Made by a program: the position numbers and the translations under genes. From Odobenus rosmarus divergens (lineage: Eukaryota; Chordata; Mammalia; Carnivora; Odobenidae), in NCBI RefSeq assembly GCF_000321225.1, contig NW_004450464.1, positions 2,671,427 to 2,735,426 of the forward strand: a stretch of 64,000 nt of DNA, written 5' to 3'. The notes beneath the pieces are model-generated. The model worked only from the letters and a program-made list of their open reading frames with translations, made no database searches and had not been told where the DNA came from. Each line of letters opens with the position of its first letter. The first letter of the stretch is position 1. Of the stretch, positions 45,232 through 57,164 are shown piece by piece.

Positions 45232-45361
45232 ACTTTTTTAAATTGAGGTACTATTGACATATAACATTAGTTTCAGGTGTACATGATTCAATATCTGTAT
45301 ATATTGCAAAATGATCACCACAGTAATTCTAGTTAACATCCATTACCATATATGGTTACAA

Positions 45362-45395
<34 letters not shown>

Positions 45396-45440
45396 TGAGA
45401 ACTTTTAAGATCTATCCTCTTAGCAAATTGGCTTTTAAAT
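45232..45440 (-). mobile_element. L1 3' UTR fragment, reverse, with (TG)n
   Basis: aaattgaggtactattgaca tataacattagtttcaggtg tacatgattcaa is reverse L1 3' UTR. A (TG)15 microsatellite at 45365-45394 has grown in it. Confidence 0.85.
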
Positions 45441-46559
45441 TTAATATAGCATCTTGAAATTATATCAATCTTATTTTATTTTGTTAATTTTTTTAACTCT
45501 CAGAAAGATGCTTCCCACTGTTAAGTTTTTTTTTAATTTTTCCTAGAAAAATGTAATTGCAAGTACCTGAATCTAACAGTGAATCATGAAGCTAGCATTT
45601 CTATAAATTATTAACATATGAAGATACTTAAAAGAATTAAATGAGTTTTTAAATTTAGAATTATAATTTTTATTTGTTTGCCAGTCTTTCTACCTTTTCA
45701 TGACACATATATATAGTATTAATAACATATGTACAGAACAGTGGGGTAAATGGAAGCAGCTGCTTTAGCTAGAGGGACCATGGAGCACTCGCTATCTGAG
45801 ACCCCACTCATCAACTTGAAGGGGTAGGGGGTCCTCCCCAGACATATTCATAACCCATTTTAGGGACACTGTGCATCACTGGTTAGAAAGCTCTGCTTTA
45901 GGGCATGAAGGACTAAGTGGTTAGAGAAACACTCTAAAGGCAAAATAGCTTTAACAAGAAGTTGGATGAGTTGAAGCAAAGAATTATTTAATGCACACTT
46001 TTCATGTACCTTTCCCAGAGGAGAGAAATGGAGAAAATGAAATTCACAAAATGTTATTGTATCATCATCGATTATCATTTATTGAACAACAAATCACTGA
46101 GGGAATAAGGACACAAGTCTTTATACTAGAAATAGTGTGTTCCCTAAAGATGCTTTCAACTTGTTAGCTCATACGATCCTGATATTTTGTGACATTTCCA
46201 GTATGTAGTAAGTATAATAATTAAAATTCTATGTTGACATTTTCACAGTTTTTAATGAACTTCTCATAAACTTATTTGAAATGTACATGCAATAAATTAG
46301 GATTTATTATGAGTAAATCTTTGCAATTTAAAGAAGTAGCAAGTATTTCTTGGGTCCTTCACTTAAATATGGAATCAATTTTACAAATTTGAGACATTAT
46401 CTCCAATAATGAGCTTCTCACTCAATAAAACTATACTTACAGCTTTAAAATTTTGACGGGTATGTAAATGTGTATTCAGGCAGGGTGACAACATAATAAT
46501 GAGAGGTTCACACTGGAACAAACAAGCCTTTTATCATACTATTATATCAACATAATTGT
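45441..46559. other. Unclassified AT-rich sequence
   Basis: No repeat family or gene recognised over about 1.1 kb. Confidence 0.4.
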
Positions 46560-46770
46560 CACTTTATTACAAGCAGAAGTAATAATGTAATAACAGATGC
46601 CAGTTAATGATACCCTGCTAATCCTTGACATACATTGGCTCCTGTACTTTAATTTTTAAAACAAGCCTTCAGGGTTAGTTTGTTATCCCTATTTTACAGA
46701 TACATGAGGTTTGGAAGGGTTAAGAAACTTGCCCAAGGTCGTTAAATTAGTAAGTGGTATGGTACTTTAC
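46560..46770 (-). repeat. MIR element
   Basis: Reverse MIR: atccctattttacagataca tgagg, gaagggttaagaaacttgcc caaggtcgttaaattagtaa gtgg. Confidence 0.85.
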
Positions 46771-48934
46771 AATTAGTCCCCTAATTTTATGTGCCAGGAA
46801 TATTACAGCTTTAGCATAGCTTCTTTAAATAAAAATAATTTTGCATCTGAACCTCCAACCCACTGAGCTAAAGGAAATTACACCTAACTTTGTCTTGGTT
46901 TCCCCTAGAGAGATAGCAAAGGGCAAGATGAGTGTGTTATGTTACCATGTGATTTATGCACAAATTAATACGAGCAGTTCTAAATGCTCCACCAGGAAGA
47001 AGGAAGAAAAACCTACTATTCCTAGATCCACCATCATTTTTCTCTCTTGTCCAGGAGTTTGTTTCCCACCTCTGGAGAAGTCCTTTTTTTTTTTTTTTTT
47101 TTTTTTTCTGAACTGCAAATTCAGTTCTTCTTAATAAGAATAATTTATGGGAAGAAAAAGCCAGGGATTCTATCCAACTTCTATATTCAGCCCTGTGCAT
47201 TCCTCTTTTGAGACAGTGAAATACAAGTCAGGTTGCTTAGATGATGAAATGAAAATAGGAGAATGAATAAGTGTACTTAAACAAATTTTAACAGTTAAAA
47301 ATATGATCCAGCCACACCACATTCTTCCCAGAATACAACTAGAGGTTATTAAAACATTGCAATGCTGTGTTATCTTGCCTCTGACCATGAACATCATGCA
47401 GATGGAACAAGATGAATTACCATCACCAGCATGACTCACTCCTCACCCAACCACATCCCCATGTAAGAGAACTAAATAATTTCATCCACTCTAATAAGAA
47501 ATTTACTTCTTGCCTAAATGTTAAAAGCCTTTTTAGGATAACAGAAACTTCCATCAGAAGGCAATATAGTTTGTAGAACAGGGAAGGAACAAAAGACCGT
47601 TGTGCACAATGGCAATACTTCACTGCTTATGGAAATGTTCCCATTCTCAACATGGGGTAAGGCTTTCTTCCCTCCTTTAATTAAGAAAACATAAAAGTGA
47701 GCTCTGTCCTTGGGAAATGTGCTGTGCCTGCTCGGCTCTAGCAAATAACAGCCTCCATGGATAAGCAAATAGGTTTGCCTACTCTTCACCTGTGGAAATA
47801 CTTAAAAGGAAGACCAGTCTCTGGAGTGCATGACAGGGAAGAACACCACTGTGTGTGGTTTGTTGTTGTTGTTGTTGTTTTAATTGTATGAGCACCCACT
47901 AAGGAAGCAGCCTTCTTAATTGCATTTTTAAGAGAGTGAACATGTGCGTGAAAAACACAGCTACAGTATTAAACAGTGCTCAGTCCCTTTCTAACTGACT
48001 TCTTGGGGTAAAAGTCAAAGACACTGGGGATCAGAACAATGAAATACAAACAGAAATTACCTATGATTCATCTCAGCGAGTAAACAACGCAGCCTAACTG
48101 CAGTCATTCCCAAGAACTGTCTTCACTCAAGATAAATGCTAAGTAAACAAAATGCCGAGCTGTGTATTTGAAGCAAATGTGATGCCGCAATGCATTCCTG
48201 AGAGACTTCACAGCAGAAAAACATTGTTGTGCTAAAAAAAAAAAAAAAAATTAAAATTAAAAATTAAAAATTAAAAAAAACCACATGGAATTACCTAGGG
48301 CAGGCTTTCTCTTCCATTCCATATTAAAAAATAATAAAATGTTGGTGTGAAGCATTGGATCCAGGGAACAGGATCTTGTTCTGTGCACAAGGATGAATTT
48401 CCCATGATAGAAATCGACAGAGAGCTCTCTAGAAGGTGAGGTATGGGGGAGGGTTGAGAGCCTAAGGAGGGCCAGAAGGTAAGGCATATCCACAAGGCTC
48501 ACACTGTCCCTGGATGCTTTCCCACTAGGACGCTGGGGAAAGTCCAAGTTGCTTTAGCTATTCATTCCTAAATTGTTATTCTACTATAAAGAGGCAAGAT
48601 AAGAGGAAAAACAAGGCATGCTCCACTTGACTCCCTTTTCTGCTCTCCTGTGGAGAAGAAAGATCTTTAAGTCGAGAGGTCTATTGCCTGGTGGATAGTT
48701 GTTGACTGGCAAGCCATCAGAACACATAATGCCAGAAAGAGCGAGGAGAGCCCACAACTTTCCAAGGGGCACTGAGCTGAAATACCCAAGAGACAATAAA
48801 ACTGAACATCTTGCTTATCCACCACAGTAGAGAAAGCTGTCCTCTGAAGGAAGGCACATGTGAATAGGGAATGGAAATCAGAGTTGCACTTATTTGCACA
48901 AAGGTTATCGAGCAACTAATTATAACTTATTTAA
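46771..48934. other. About 2.2 kb with no recognised interspersed repeat
   Basis: Contains a T-run (about 47084-47107), a GTT repeat (47862-47880) and an A/TTAAAAA tract (48234-48289). Several 60-100-codon frames are scattered on both strands without domains or a consistent direction. No gene supported. Confidence 0.45.
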
Positions 48935-50020
48935 GCTTTCAACAAGAATGTATTAAGCATCTTCTATATGCCAGACACAATGGTTAAGAGAGGGAACTTT
49001 GAAAAATAATCTCCACTGTACAGATGTTAATATTCTCAGTGGAACATGGTCAAATAAACACAAAATGTGGTAACTACTCTGAAGATATAGATACATGTTG
49101 TTAAGGTGGCATGTAAGAGAACAATCCCATCCAGACACTGTGGAAGGCTGAACAGAGGAGGTGATACCTCAGCTCATCTTCAAGAGGTACAGTCTTTCCA
49201 GGCAAGATTTATGTGTGAGGAAGGGGGGATGGAGTGCGAGGCGATTTCAGGTGAGTGTGCCCAATACGCCAAATATGGAAGACAGAGACACCATGACCTA
49301 TGTAGGAAACTAACTTTGCTCTTCCTGAAGGAAGACAGTTGTAGGAGTGGGAATGGGTAGAGATGAAGCTGGAGAGCTAGTCAGCGATCAGTTTATGGAT
49401 CACCTGAGAAGCCATTGGAAAGAACTGTGGACTTTGACCTAGAGTCGCACAGGGATTTGTGTGTTTAAAAAGGTTACTGTGTCAGAAATATACAGAATGG
49501 GGGTCCCTGGGTGGCTCAGTCCATTAAGTGTCTGCCTTAGGCTCAGGTCATGATCTGAGTGTCCTGGGATTGAGCCCTGCATCAGGCTCCATGCTCAGCA
49601 GGGAACCTGCTTCTCCCTCTCCCTCTGTCTGCCTGCCTGCCTGCCTGTCTGCCTACTTGTGATCTCGCTCTCTCTCTGTCAAATAAATAAATAAAATCTT
49701 AAAAAAAAAAAGAAATATACAGAATGTACTGGAACAGAATGTAAACTAAGACTGTAGTAATAAGCCCTAGAAGAAATTATGAGGATTTAGGCATAAGAAA
49801 TGACCATGAGATGGAGGTCAAGGTGCAGATTGGAAAGATGTTAAAGATATAAAATTGATATGAATTGTTGATCAATTAAGTATGGTTAGCGTTAGATGGG
49901 AGAGAAAAGACTGACTTCTGGGTTTACAGTTTTATCAGATGCATGGAAGTTTGTAAATTTAATTAAAATGATGAATTTATTTTAAATATGTTGAGTTTGA
50001 TGGGTCTGTATTATGTGTCT
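48935..50020 (-). mobile_element. L2 LINE, reverse, split by a SINE
   Basis: Reverse L2 order: ttcaacaagaatgtattaag catcttctatatgccagaca caatgg, gaggaggtgatacctcagct catcttcaa, gatgaagctggagagctagt cag, agaagccattggaaagaact gtgg. After the SINE it continues with agaaaagactgacttctggg and tttaaatatgttgagtttga tggg. Decayed, no intact frame. Confidence 0.7.
49500..49710 (+). mobile_element. CAN-SINE with internal CTGC expansion
   Basis: Head gggggtccctgggtggctca, ctccatgctcagcagggaac, then (CTGC)n from about 49629, tail caaataaataaataaaatct. Perfect 16-bp repeats agaaatatacagaatg lie at 49484-49499 and 49711-49726. Confidence 0.97.
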
Positions 50021-50079
50021 GTATGGCCAAAAGAAAGTTTAATATGAAAACTACTAAGAGACTGAATATGCAAACAGAC

Positions 50080-50545
50080 AGTGGCTAGACAACATAGAAC
50101 AACGGAACTCTGACCTACAACCTCGGCAGCAACCAGTCCGGCAAACCAAACCACAACCTCTACACTAATTGGTCCGGAACAGTCAAGGCTTGCTTGGTCA
50201 GTGAGTGGTAGCTTCTCTATCTATCATCTCTACTTCCATTTCAGGATGAACTAGAGAAAGCAAACTAGGCTCCCCAAACCAATCACACAAGAGGCCCAGT
50301 TCTAGTTAACCCAACTTCAGCTTTCCCATGCCAATAACCTCCAATCAGAGCACACCTAAAGCCTTCTTTATTTCTCACCGTAAAGTTTTCCCCCTCTGCT
50401 TGCCATTTACTTTCTGCCAAATGCAAGTGATAAGGAGGGACCCCCTTGTTATGGCAAGTTCTGCATAAATAGCCTGTTTGTTCTCACCTGAGTGGTTTTC
50501 ATTTATTTCCACAATTTTACCAGAAATTCCATCTAGATACAGTAT
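50080..50545 (+). mobile_element. Possible LTR of an old endogenous retrovirus
   Basis: The segment has LTR-like composition: CCAAT-like boxes (ccaatcacacaag, ccaatcagagcaca), a possible TATA-like gcataaatagcctg at about 50463-50476, and a GT-rich downstream part. The aaaccaatcac and cctccaatcagagc motifs are typical of retroviral U3 enhancer regions. Boundaries and family are unresolved; no AATAAA is seen. Confidence 0.35.
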
Positions 50546-50849
50546 GTATTGCCCATTGCTTCAGACCTGGGCATTTGACTAAGAACAATACCTGTAGAGT
50601 TTCCTTATTCTTGGCTGCTCATGGCTGGACAAGTCCATGCTGATTTGATAAGTCAGAATTGGGTTTAAAGTCCACTCTTTTTGAGTTGAGTTCCACATTA
50701 CTTATTCTCAGTGTGGTACCAGGTTTGGGTTTTGTTTAGATTTGTTTGGCATCCTTGATGGAATCAGAACATTTCTTTTTCCTTTCTTCTGTGCTTCCAT
50801 TTTGTGTTTATCTAAGAGTGTCATTCGTCATAAAAAGGAGAATCATGGG

Positions 50850-51049
50850 GGGCGCCTGGATGGCTCAGTTGGTTGGGCGTCTGACTCTTAGTTTCAGCTC
50901 AGGTCGTGATCTTGGGGTTGTGAAACCGAGCCCTGCATTGGGCTCCGTGCTCAGCTTGGAGCCTGCTTGGGATTCTCTCTCCCTCTGCCCCTCCCCCTGC
51001 TCACACTCCCTCTGTATCTCTCTCTAAAATAAATAAATATTTTTTTTAA
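50850..51049 (+). mobile_element. CAN-SINE, full length
   Basis: Head ggcgcctggatggctcagtt, cagctcaggtcgtgatcttg, cgtgctcagcttggagcctg, CT-rich body, tail ctaaaataaataaatatttt. Perfect 18-bp repeats aaaaaggagaatcatggg lie at 50832-50849 and 51050-51067. Confidence 0.97.
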
Positions 51050-51067
51050 AAAAAGGAGAATCATGGG

Positions 51068-51540
51068 TAGAAGACAGGCAGAAGATGACAACACAAGCTC
51101 TGTAAGCCTTCAAGCCAACCCCACAGATAGAGGAGTTTGTGGTTCTCACTGGACTGGTGTCCATTTGGACGAATTCTGCTGTGGGTCACCAATAAAATCT
51201 GATCTGTTCTTCTTCTATTTCATTTTTTTTGTTTTGAGAGGTTGTCTTTGATCCAGAGAGCACGTTTTCTCTGGTTGTCCACCTGCCGGAGTGCAGATAT
51301 TTTGGGTGTGTGTGCAGGAGCAGCCAACCCTTAGGTGGGGGCCGGAGACAAAATGTGTATATACATCACTTTCACATGACCTCGGCCAGGTCTCATGAGG
51401 CCGTCTAAGTCCAAATTTTCCCCTCACAGTGAAAACTGCTACACCTTATCTATGCTCTCATTACAGTCCTAATGCTTACACCTCTCTCTGTAAATAGCAT
51501 GACTTTGGCAAGGATGACTGAGACTTCCAGGGCCACTCTG
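51068..51540. other. Unclassified sequence within the possible ERV block
   Basis: GC content rises here. Frames at 51063-51251 (plus) and 51215-51427 (minus) have no recognisable motifs. It could be leader DNA of the proposed retroviral copy, but nothing proves this. Confidence 0.3.
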
Positions 51541-51599
51541 AGGAACATTTGATTTAAAAAAAATTGTTCATTGGAGAAGCACCTTAGGAAACAAAACAA

Positions 51600-52050
51600 A
51601 TAATTGCCATTTGCCAAAACATGGTTAGACCTTGAGGGTATTGTCCTAAATGAAATAAGTCAGAGGAAGTCAACTGCCATATGATCTCACATATATGTTT
51701 AATAAAAAACATAATAAAAAATTAAAAAAAAAACCCTCAGGCTCATAGATATTGAGAACAGACTGGTGGTTGCCAGAGGTGGGGTGGCAGGGGAGCAGAA
51801 GGGAAACAGGTGAGGGAGTCAAAAGGTACAAACTTTCAGTTATAATACAAATAAGTCATGGGGATGTAACGCAAGTCTGGTGACTAGAGTTAATAATACT
51901 GTATTGTATATTTGAAAGTTGCTAAGAGAGATCTTAAAAGTTCTCACCACAAGAAAAAAAATTATAACAAAATGTAACAAAATTATGTTGTACATCTGGA
52001 ACTAATAAAATGTTATGTCAATTATACCTCAATTTTTAAAAAGGAAATAA
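51600..52050 (+). mobile_element. L1 ORF2 end and 3' UTR fragment
   Basis: gaccttgagggtattgtcct aaatgaaataagtcagagga, catatgatctcacatatatg, gactggtggttgccagaggt gg, aaactttcagttataataca aataagtcatggggatgtaa, gtacatctggaactaataaa, gtcaattatacctcaatttt taaaaa form the standard L1M 3' end. It lies between the possible retroviral leader and the gag-like remnant. Confidence 0.88.
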
Positions 52051-52059
52051 GTTATCTCC

Positions 52060-52940
52060 AGTTCAGTGGGCAGCGTTTTTTTACCGATATGCAGAAGCCT
52101 CCTAACAAAACTCTGATTGAAAAATTGCTTTATTAAAAGTTTCTCTGGCAAAATTTCATGAGGAATTTGATAAACTTAAGCAACAACAAACCAGAATCAT
52201 TTCCCTGGTACCTCGTCCCTGTCCTCCTGTTGCCTCCCTATACCTAGTCTCCCCCTCCTTCAGTCTCTCTCCTCCTCACCTGTCCAGACCACCTGCATTG
52301 GTCAGGAATCTCCTGGAGATTCCTAAATCCCATTTGCTTCTAAAGATCCTTCTCTTTCATGAGCAAAATATTCAGACAACTGTAGAATTTAAACCTTAGA
52401 CCTCAGAGGAATTACGAACCGTAACTAAAGATTTACCCCACCTGGGTTGCTCAGTTGGTTAAGCATCTGCCTTCAGCTCAGGTCTTGATCTCGGGGTCTT
52501 GGGATCAAGTCCCATGTTGGGCTCTCTGCTCAGCGGGGAGTCTACTTCTCCCTCCGACTCTCCCTCTGTGCTCTCTCTCTAATACATAAAAATAAAATAT
52601 TTAATAAAAAAATTTACCTCAACCAAGGTAAGACTGGTAATTATGCATAGAATAATTTAAATTAGGGGGGAGGTGCATTCTACCCAGGGTTACCTGACTA
52701 TCTCAACTTGTGCACATATTGGTTGGAATCACAGATGCTAAATCCTGAACAGCAAAAGTTGATTGAACTAATCCAGAAAGGATCATACAGGATCCATCTT
52801 TCAAAAAAAACAACATGGCCTCACTGAGGGCACCTTCTGCCACTACCAGCGTCACACCCCCACTCCCCACAAGTACTGCAAGTAGGTATACAGGCTGCAT
52901 CTTGCCAGAAAGTATCCAGGAAAAGGGAGTATAATGAACC
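52060..52940 (+). pseudogene. Degenerate retroviral gag-like remnant, split by a SINE
   Basis: In one frame, 52676-52790 encodes text including FYPGLPDYLNL and a downstream charged stretch, like the capsid region of gamma/ERV1-type Gag proteins where 'PG(L/F)xDLxxLxxxLV' is typical. Before the SINE, text near 52405-52435 (EELRTVTKDLP) resembles the conserved block preceding it. Stops precede both parts, and a SINE at 52440-52607 breaks the frame. No envelope or polymerase text is visible nearby. Not expressed. Confidence 0.4.
52440..52607 (+). mobile_element. CAN-SINE, slightly 5'-truncated
   Basis: Starts at acctgggttgctcagttggt, with cagctcaggtcttgatctcg, ctctctgctcagcggggagt and a weak tail aatacataaaaataaaatat. 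Flanking repeats aaagatttacccc (52427-52439) and aaaaatttacctc (52608-52620). Confidence 0.93.
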
Positions 52941-53016
52941 CCTTTGTGCCTGAGAATTACTCAAGGAGATTAACCAAGCAAAGTAGAGCAGGGAAGAGCA
53001 ATCCTTGTCCAGGAGA

Positions 53017-53034
53017 GGGTGGGGTGGGGTGGGG
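53017..53034 (+). other. G-quadruplex-type motif
   Basis: Four runs of three or more G separated by single T (gggtggggtggggtgggg), a textbook G4-forming pattern with very short loops. Confidence 0.8.
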
Positions 53035-53040
53035 TGAAGG

Positions 53041-53429
53041 CAATCAGTCCTTTTGTTTTGATGGTAGGAAATAAAAAGGCTGCTCCAAACTGTAGGTAAA
53101 GGTTGAGGAGTTGCTGCTAGCCCACAGGTGTCATGGCTCCCAGTCCAGGCCCTGCGCTTGCTGCGAAGCTGAGGCCCTTGGAGGTCGATGCCTGTGGGAC
53201 TGAAGAACTGAGCCTAAAATCATCCTTGGCTGAACTGCATACAGAGGGAGTAGGCTCTCACTTCTTGCTAAGACTCACAGGCTCTGGATGGCCCCTCCTG
53301 GGAGACACTTGCCGAATGAGAAGCAATGACTACAGCAGACAAACAGAGCTCTCCATGCTTCAGTGTCCACGAAAGAATTCTGGACTTCCCTTGGTCACCT
53401 GAGGGAAGGCAGGCAGCCCCTTTATAAAC
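53041..53429. other. Unclassified GC-richer sequence
   Basis: An 89-codon plus-strand frame at 53133-53402 (starts MAPSPGPALAAKL) has coding-like composition but no domain I recognise. No splice or promoter evidence supports it, so I do not call a gene. Confidence 0.35.
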
Positions 53430-53690
53430 TTATTTAGTTGGTTGCTTGTTTGACAAACACATATAGCATTACTATATGCAGCTACTTGCAAGTGCTTTAT
53501 AAGTATTAACTCATTTAATGCTCACAGCAATTGTACAAGGTAATACTATTATTATACCCATTTTTTAGATGAGTAAAGTAGGGCACAGAGAGGTGGAATG
53601 CCTTACGCAAAGTCAAGCTACTAGTAAGTGATAAAGACATAATTCAAACCCAGACAGCTTGTTCAGATTCCATGCGCTTACCCAGAAGTA
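53430..53690 (-). repeat. MIR element
   Basis: Reverse MIR, well preserved: tgctttataagtattaactc atttaatgctcacagcaa, acccattttttagatgagta, gagaggtggaatgccttacg, caagctactagtaagtgata, aattcaaacccagacagctt. Confidence 0.88.
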
Positions 53691-53749
53691 ATTGTTTTTG
53701 TTTTTTTTTTATTATGATTATTTGTTGGGAAAATGAAAGCACCATCAGG

Positions 53750-53955
53750 AATCATACCCCAATTTTATGGACCATTTCATGCCAGCTACATTTCACTTAA
53801 TCCTTAAAACAACTCTGTGACTTGGGTATTTTTATCTTCAATTTATAGTTGAAGAAACAGGTTTTGTGGCTCATCCAAAGTCAAGTAGAAAGGTGCAGCC
53901 ACATTGAAACACAAGTTGCCTGATGCCAAGGCTTCTTTCCACTGTACCACTGTCA
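53750..53955 (-). repeat. MIR element
   Basis: A second reverse MIR directly downstream: atttcacttaatccttaaaa caactctgtgacttgggtat, gttgaagaaacaggttttgt, tcatccaaagtcaagtagaa, ttctttccactgtaccactg. Confidence 0.75.
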
Positions 53956-54545
53956 GTTATTAGAAAGATCTAGAGGAAATGAGTAAGGAGGTTGTAAAAG
54001 AGACATAGAATCTTAAAAAACAACAACAAAAAAAGGATAGAAATCATGATTCAGACCTGTCTATTGCTGACTGCACATCAGCTTGCAAAACATATCACAA
54101 TCAGCAGAAAATAAGTCAATTTCTATATTACTGTGGCTTTGTCAAAGGCCTCCCAAGGGGACTGGAGGAATTTGCTGAATTCATGTTGCAATCTAGCCCA
54201 TTGTAAGATCTCTACAGTAATTAGACTCAGAACCAGAAACTGCACATAGCCCATCAGCTTGGGAAACAGAGACTGGTGCATTATCTAGTTAAGCACCCCA
54301 GTTACTCATCCCTGTAACTTCAGAGTCAACAAAACAAGAATCACACAACTTCATGATTTTCTAATACATAGAGAAATATGGATTTTCCTATACACATGGT
54401 AAGAACAATTCTGATAAGAACAGTTAAAAATTAGTTCAAATATTTGAAATGTTCGACTAAACTCAAAAACAATACCATACACTAAACTTAGTTCCTCTAA
54501 AACAGTACCATCTTCATGGTATTGAAAAATCCAGTTTAAGGTCTT
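53956..54545. other. Unclassified sequence
   Basis: No repeat family or gene recognised. Confidence 0.4.
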
Positions 54546-54561
54546 AAAGAGTAAGCACTTC

Positions 54562-54577
54562 AAAAAAAAAAAAAAAA
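54562..54577 (+). mobile_element. Poly(A)-only retrotransposition scar
   Basis: A run of 16 A is flanked by 16-bp direct repeats aaagagtaagc[a/t]cttc at 54546-54561 and 54575-54590, one mismatch; the second repeat shares its first A's with the run. The arrangement equals an L1-mediated insertion whose body was lost, leaving only the tail between target-site duplications. Confidence 0.75.
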
Positions 54578-54590
54578 GAGTAAGCTCTTC

Positions 54591-57164
54591 GCATTCTTTT
54601 CTTATCTTTGTTCAACACAGATGACTCAAGGCTCTTACTATCAATTACCTTATCATGCCTGTTCTAAACTGGGTTTTCATACTGTAATGTCTTATTCCTA
54701 TTCCCACTATTCTTTCCTAATTTATTTCCAGTGCCAAAAGGGGTACTTGTTGGAATGGGTGAATGTGGTCATATTTTGAATTAGCCAAATAATTAGGAAT
54801 TTAAAAATCATTACATTCTATATATAACCTCTTTAAAGAATTATATCCCCTTCAGTTCAGGAACTATATTAAATGCACTTCAGAACTGCATTAAATAGAT
54901 AATAAACAACATGCCGCTATGAATGATACTAAAAAGCATGCTAACTGAATAGTAAAAATAGAAAACTGCAGTTTTCTCAACCAGAATAAGGAGAAAAATA
55001 TCTTGCTTTGGGTTGGACATCTACAAAATCGCAAAATTCAGGAAAAAAACTGGCTTAAGCAAAAAATGCACTTTACTAAAAGGACGATAATGAGCTCATG
55101 AAAACAAAGATACAGCTGGGACTCACAACAAACTAAACCTTGACTCAGACCCCTGGACCTTCCCTCATTGGTCTACCTCTCTCCGAGCTTGCGCCCCATC
55201 AACCCCACCTACAATAGTCTAGATTGTTGTGCTCTGTTTCCCAAAGCTCATGATGGAACACACCTACTACAAACTGCCCTCGGGTGTGTATTTTCTTTGT
55301 TCAAAAGAGTAGTCACACTGGGCTGACATCTTTCAATCCCAGAGCCACAGACCACCCCCCCGCCCCCAGCCGCCCATGTACAAGCACAGTGATTCAACTT
55401 TGAATCCGTACCAATACGGGGAAGAGCTATTCCCCAAAAGGTGAGACAAAAGTGAGCCATGGACAAAATAGGCACCTACCTACTCTTCAGTCTGCAAAGA
55501 GGAAAGATTTCAAGGCCAATCTGGCAAGCATGTCATATTAAAACTTGGGAAAAAATAATTACAGCTCAAAATCACAGGCACACATATTTGACAAATTACT
55601 TTCAGAGTCAATCAAACTCTGAAAGCATAGAATACTGCCTATTGGAGAACTGTAGACTCAGTGAAAATAAAAGAAAATAAGCGTCCAAATAAAAATAAAA
55701 TGCCCTATATTCTGTATTCTTTAGTCTTTGTCTTTTTCCCATTCTTCTATCCCATGCAACTCTCTTACCATCTCCAAGTCACTTTCTTAAGAAGAACCAC
55801 TGCTCTGAGAGAAATTACAAGGACATGGTGTTCCCTGACTCTTCACTAACTTGAAATTCTGAACTAAAAGGAAACACTACTTTCAAAGAAATCCTATCCA
55901 AGAGTTAATAATATGTAAATGGGCTATCAAAGGTGCTATAATGTATGCAGAAGTAATGTATACAACACTTTAAGCAAAGTTCAGGATTTCATTTCCCTGG
56001 AATAAAAGATCATATTCAAAATATGTAACACCAGCTATAATCCTTCCATTCCAGAGAAAAAGAAACTGAATTGCTAACCTCTAACAACATAAAAAAAAAA
56101 ACCCAAACATCACATGGCAGTGACAGTATTTATTATTAGAAACTTTCAACTATCCAATCTACAATGTAAAATTTAATAAAGCAGCTATTTGACACCATAA
56201 GACTTGCAAGGACATAGGAGTGGGAGATGGAAGTAGTATAATACCTAATAACATGTGCAAAGTTCCATAAGAAAAATAAATATTCTAGTGTCAACATGAC
56301 AGTTAAAATTCAAGGTTGAAGGTACATTCTTGTAATAATGTGGTATTACTTATCCACAGAATATTTGCTCCAGAACAACTAGAATTAGTTTTAGTTTTCC
56401 AAAAAGAAAAATATAAGATATATTTTTTAAGTTGTAGGAAAAAATATTTCAGTAAAATGACTGATAATATTTTGTTACTAAAGCTGAAAATGTATTCAAA
56501 CCAAAAATTAATTAGAGTAAAAAGTTGAGCATCTTAACCCATGAACCCGAGCATCAGTCTTGGTCTTCAGTGCAGATGGTATCAGTGATGCTAAGAGCCT
56601 TCTCAGTGTTTCCTCAAGAGTCAAGAGAATTTTAGAGCTCAAGAAATTATCTAGGAAATTCAGGCCCCCCAATCAAATTACACTTTTAACATCTAAACAG
56701 TAGAGAGAGGTATTTTGGTAAGCTTAATTTATTTTCTCTAGAACAATGAAAACATGATCAGAAAACGTACCCAGGTTTAATCTGGGAGATGTCTATGAAG
56801 CATTGAGTAAACAAATCTTTGGGCTCTAAAACTATGGTAATTAATACACTTAAATTTTCAGAACACAAGAGTAGTGTACCATGTTAGAGTTGAATATTCC
56901 ATTTTTTCAAATTCAAGCTTTACTGTTTGCCTTCCCTCACATAAATAGAGCAATATTAAATCATGCATTTTTGTACTGTTGACTAATATATGATAAACCC
57001 CTGGAATAGAGACAGGTTGATACGTAGTAGAGACCTAATAAATGCAATACTTCAATTATGATAGCTAGTAAATGAATATACTTTGATTATGATAGCTTAA
57101 ATTTTAAGTCAAATCTAATCTTGTTCAATGCATGTACAGTATTGTTTTTTTTTCACTACCCATG
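54591..57164. other. About 2.6 kb with no confident repeat
   Basis: Includes a C-run (55353-55362). A weak L2/MIR-like end (gtagagacctaataaatgca) lies near 57027-57046. Frames of 60-75 codons show no domains. No gene supported. Confidence 0.4.

Noticed and set aside
47084..47107. Long T-run as a possible minus-strand processed pseudogene tail
   Set aside because: No reversed AATAAA close to the run, no target-site repeats, and no recognisable gene in the adjoining sequence.
53133..53402. 89-codon GC-rich frame starting MAPSPGPALAAKL
   Set aside because: Composition looks somewhat coding-like, but there is no recognisable family, exon structure or second piece nearby.
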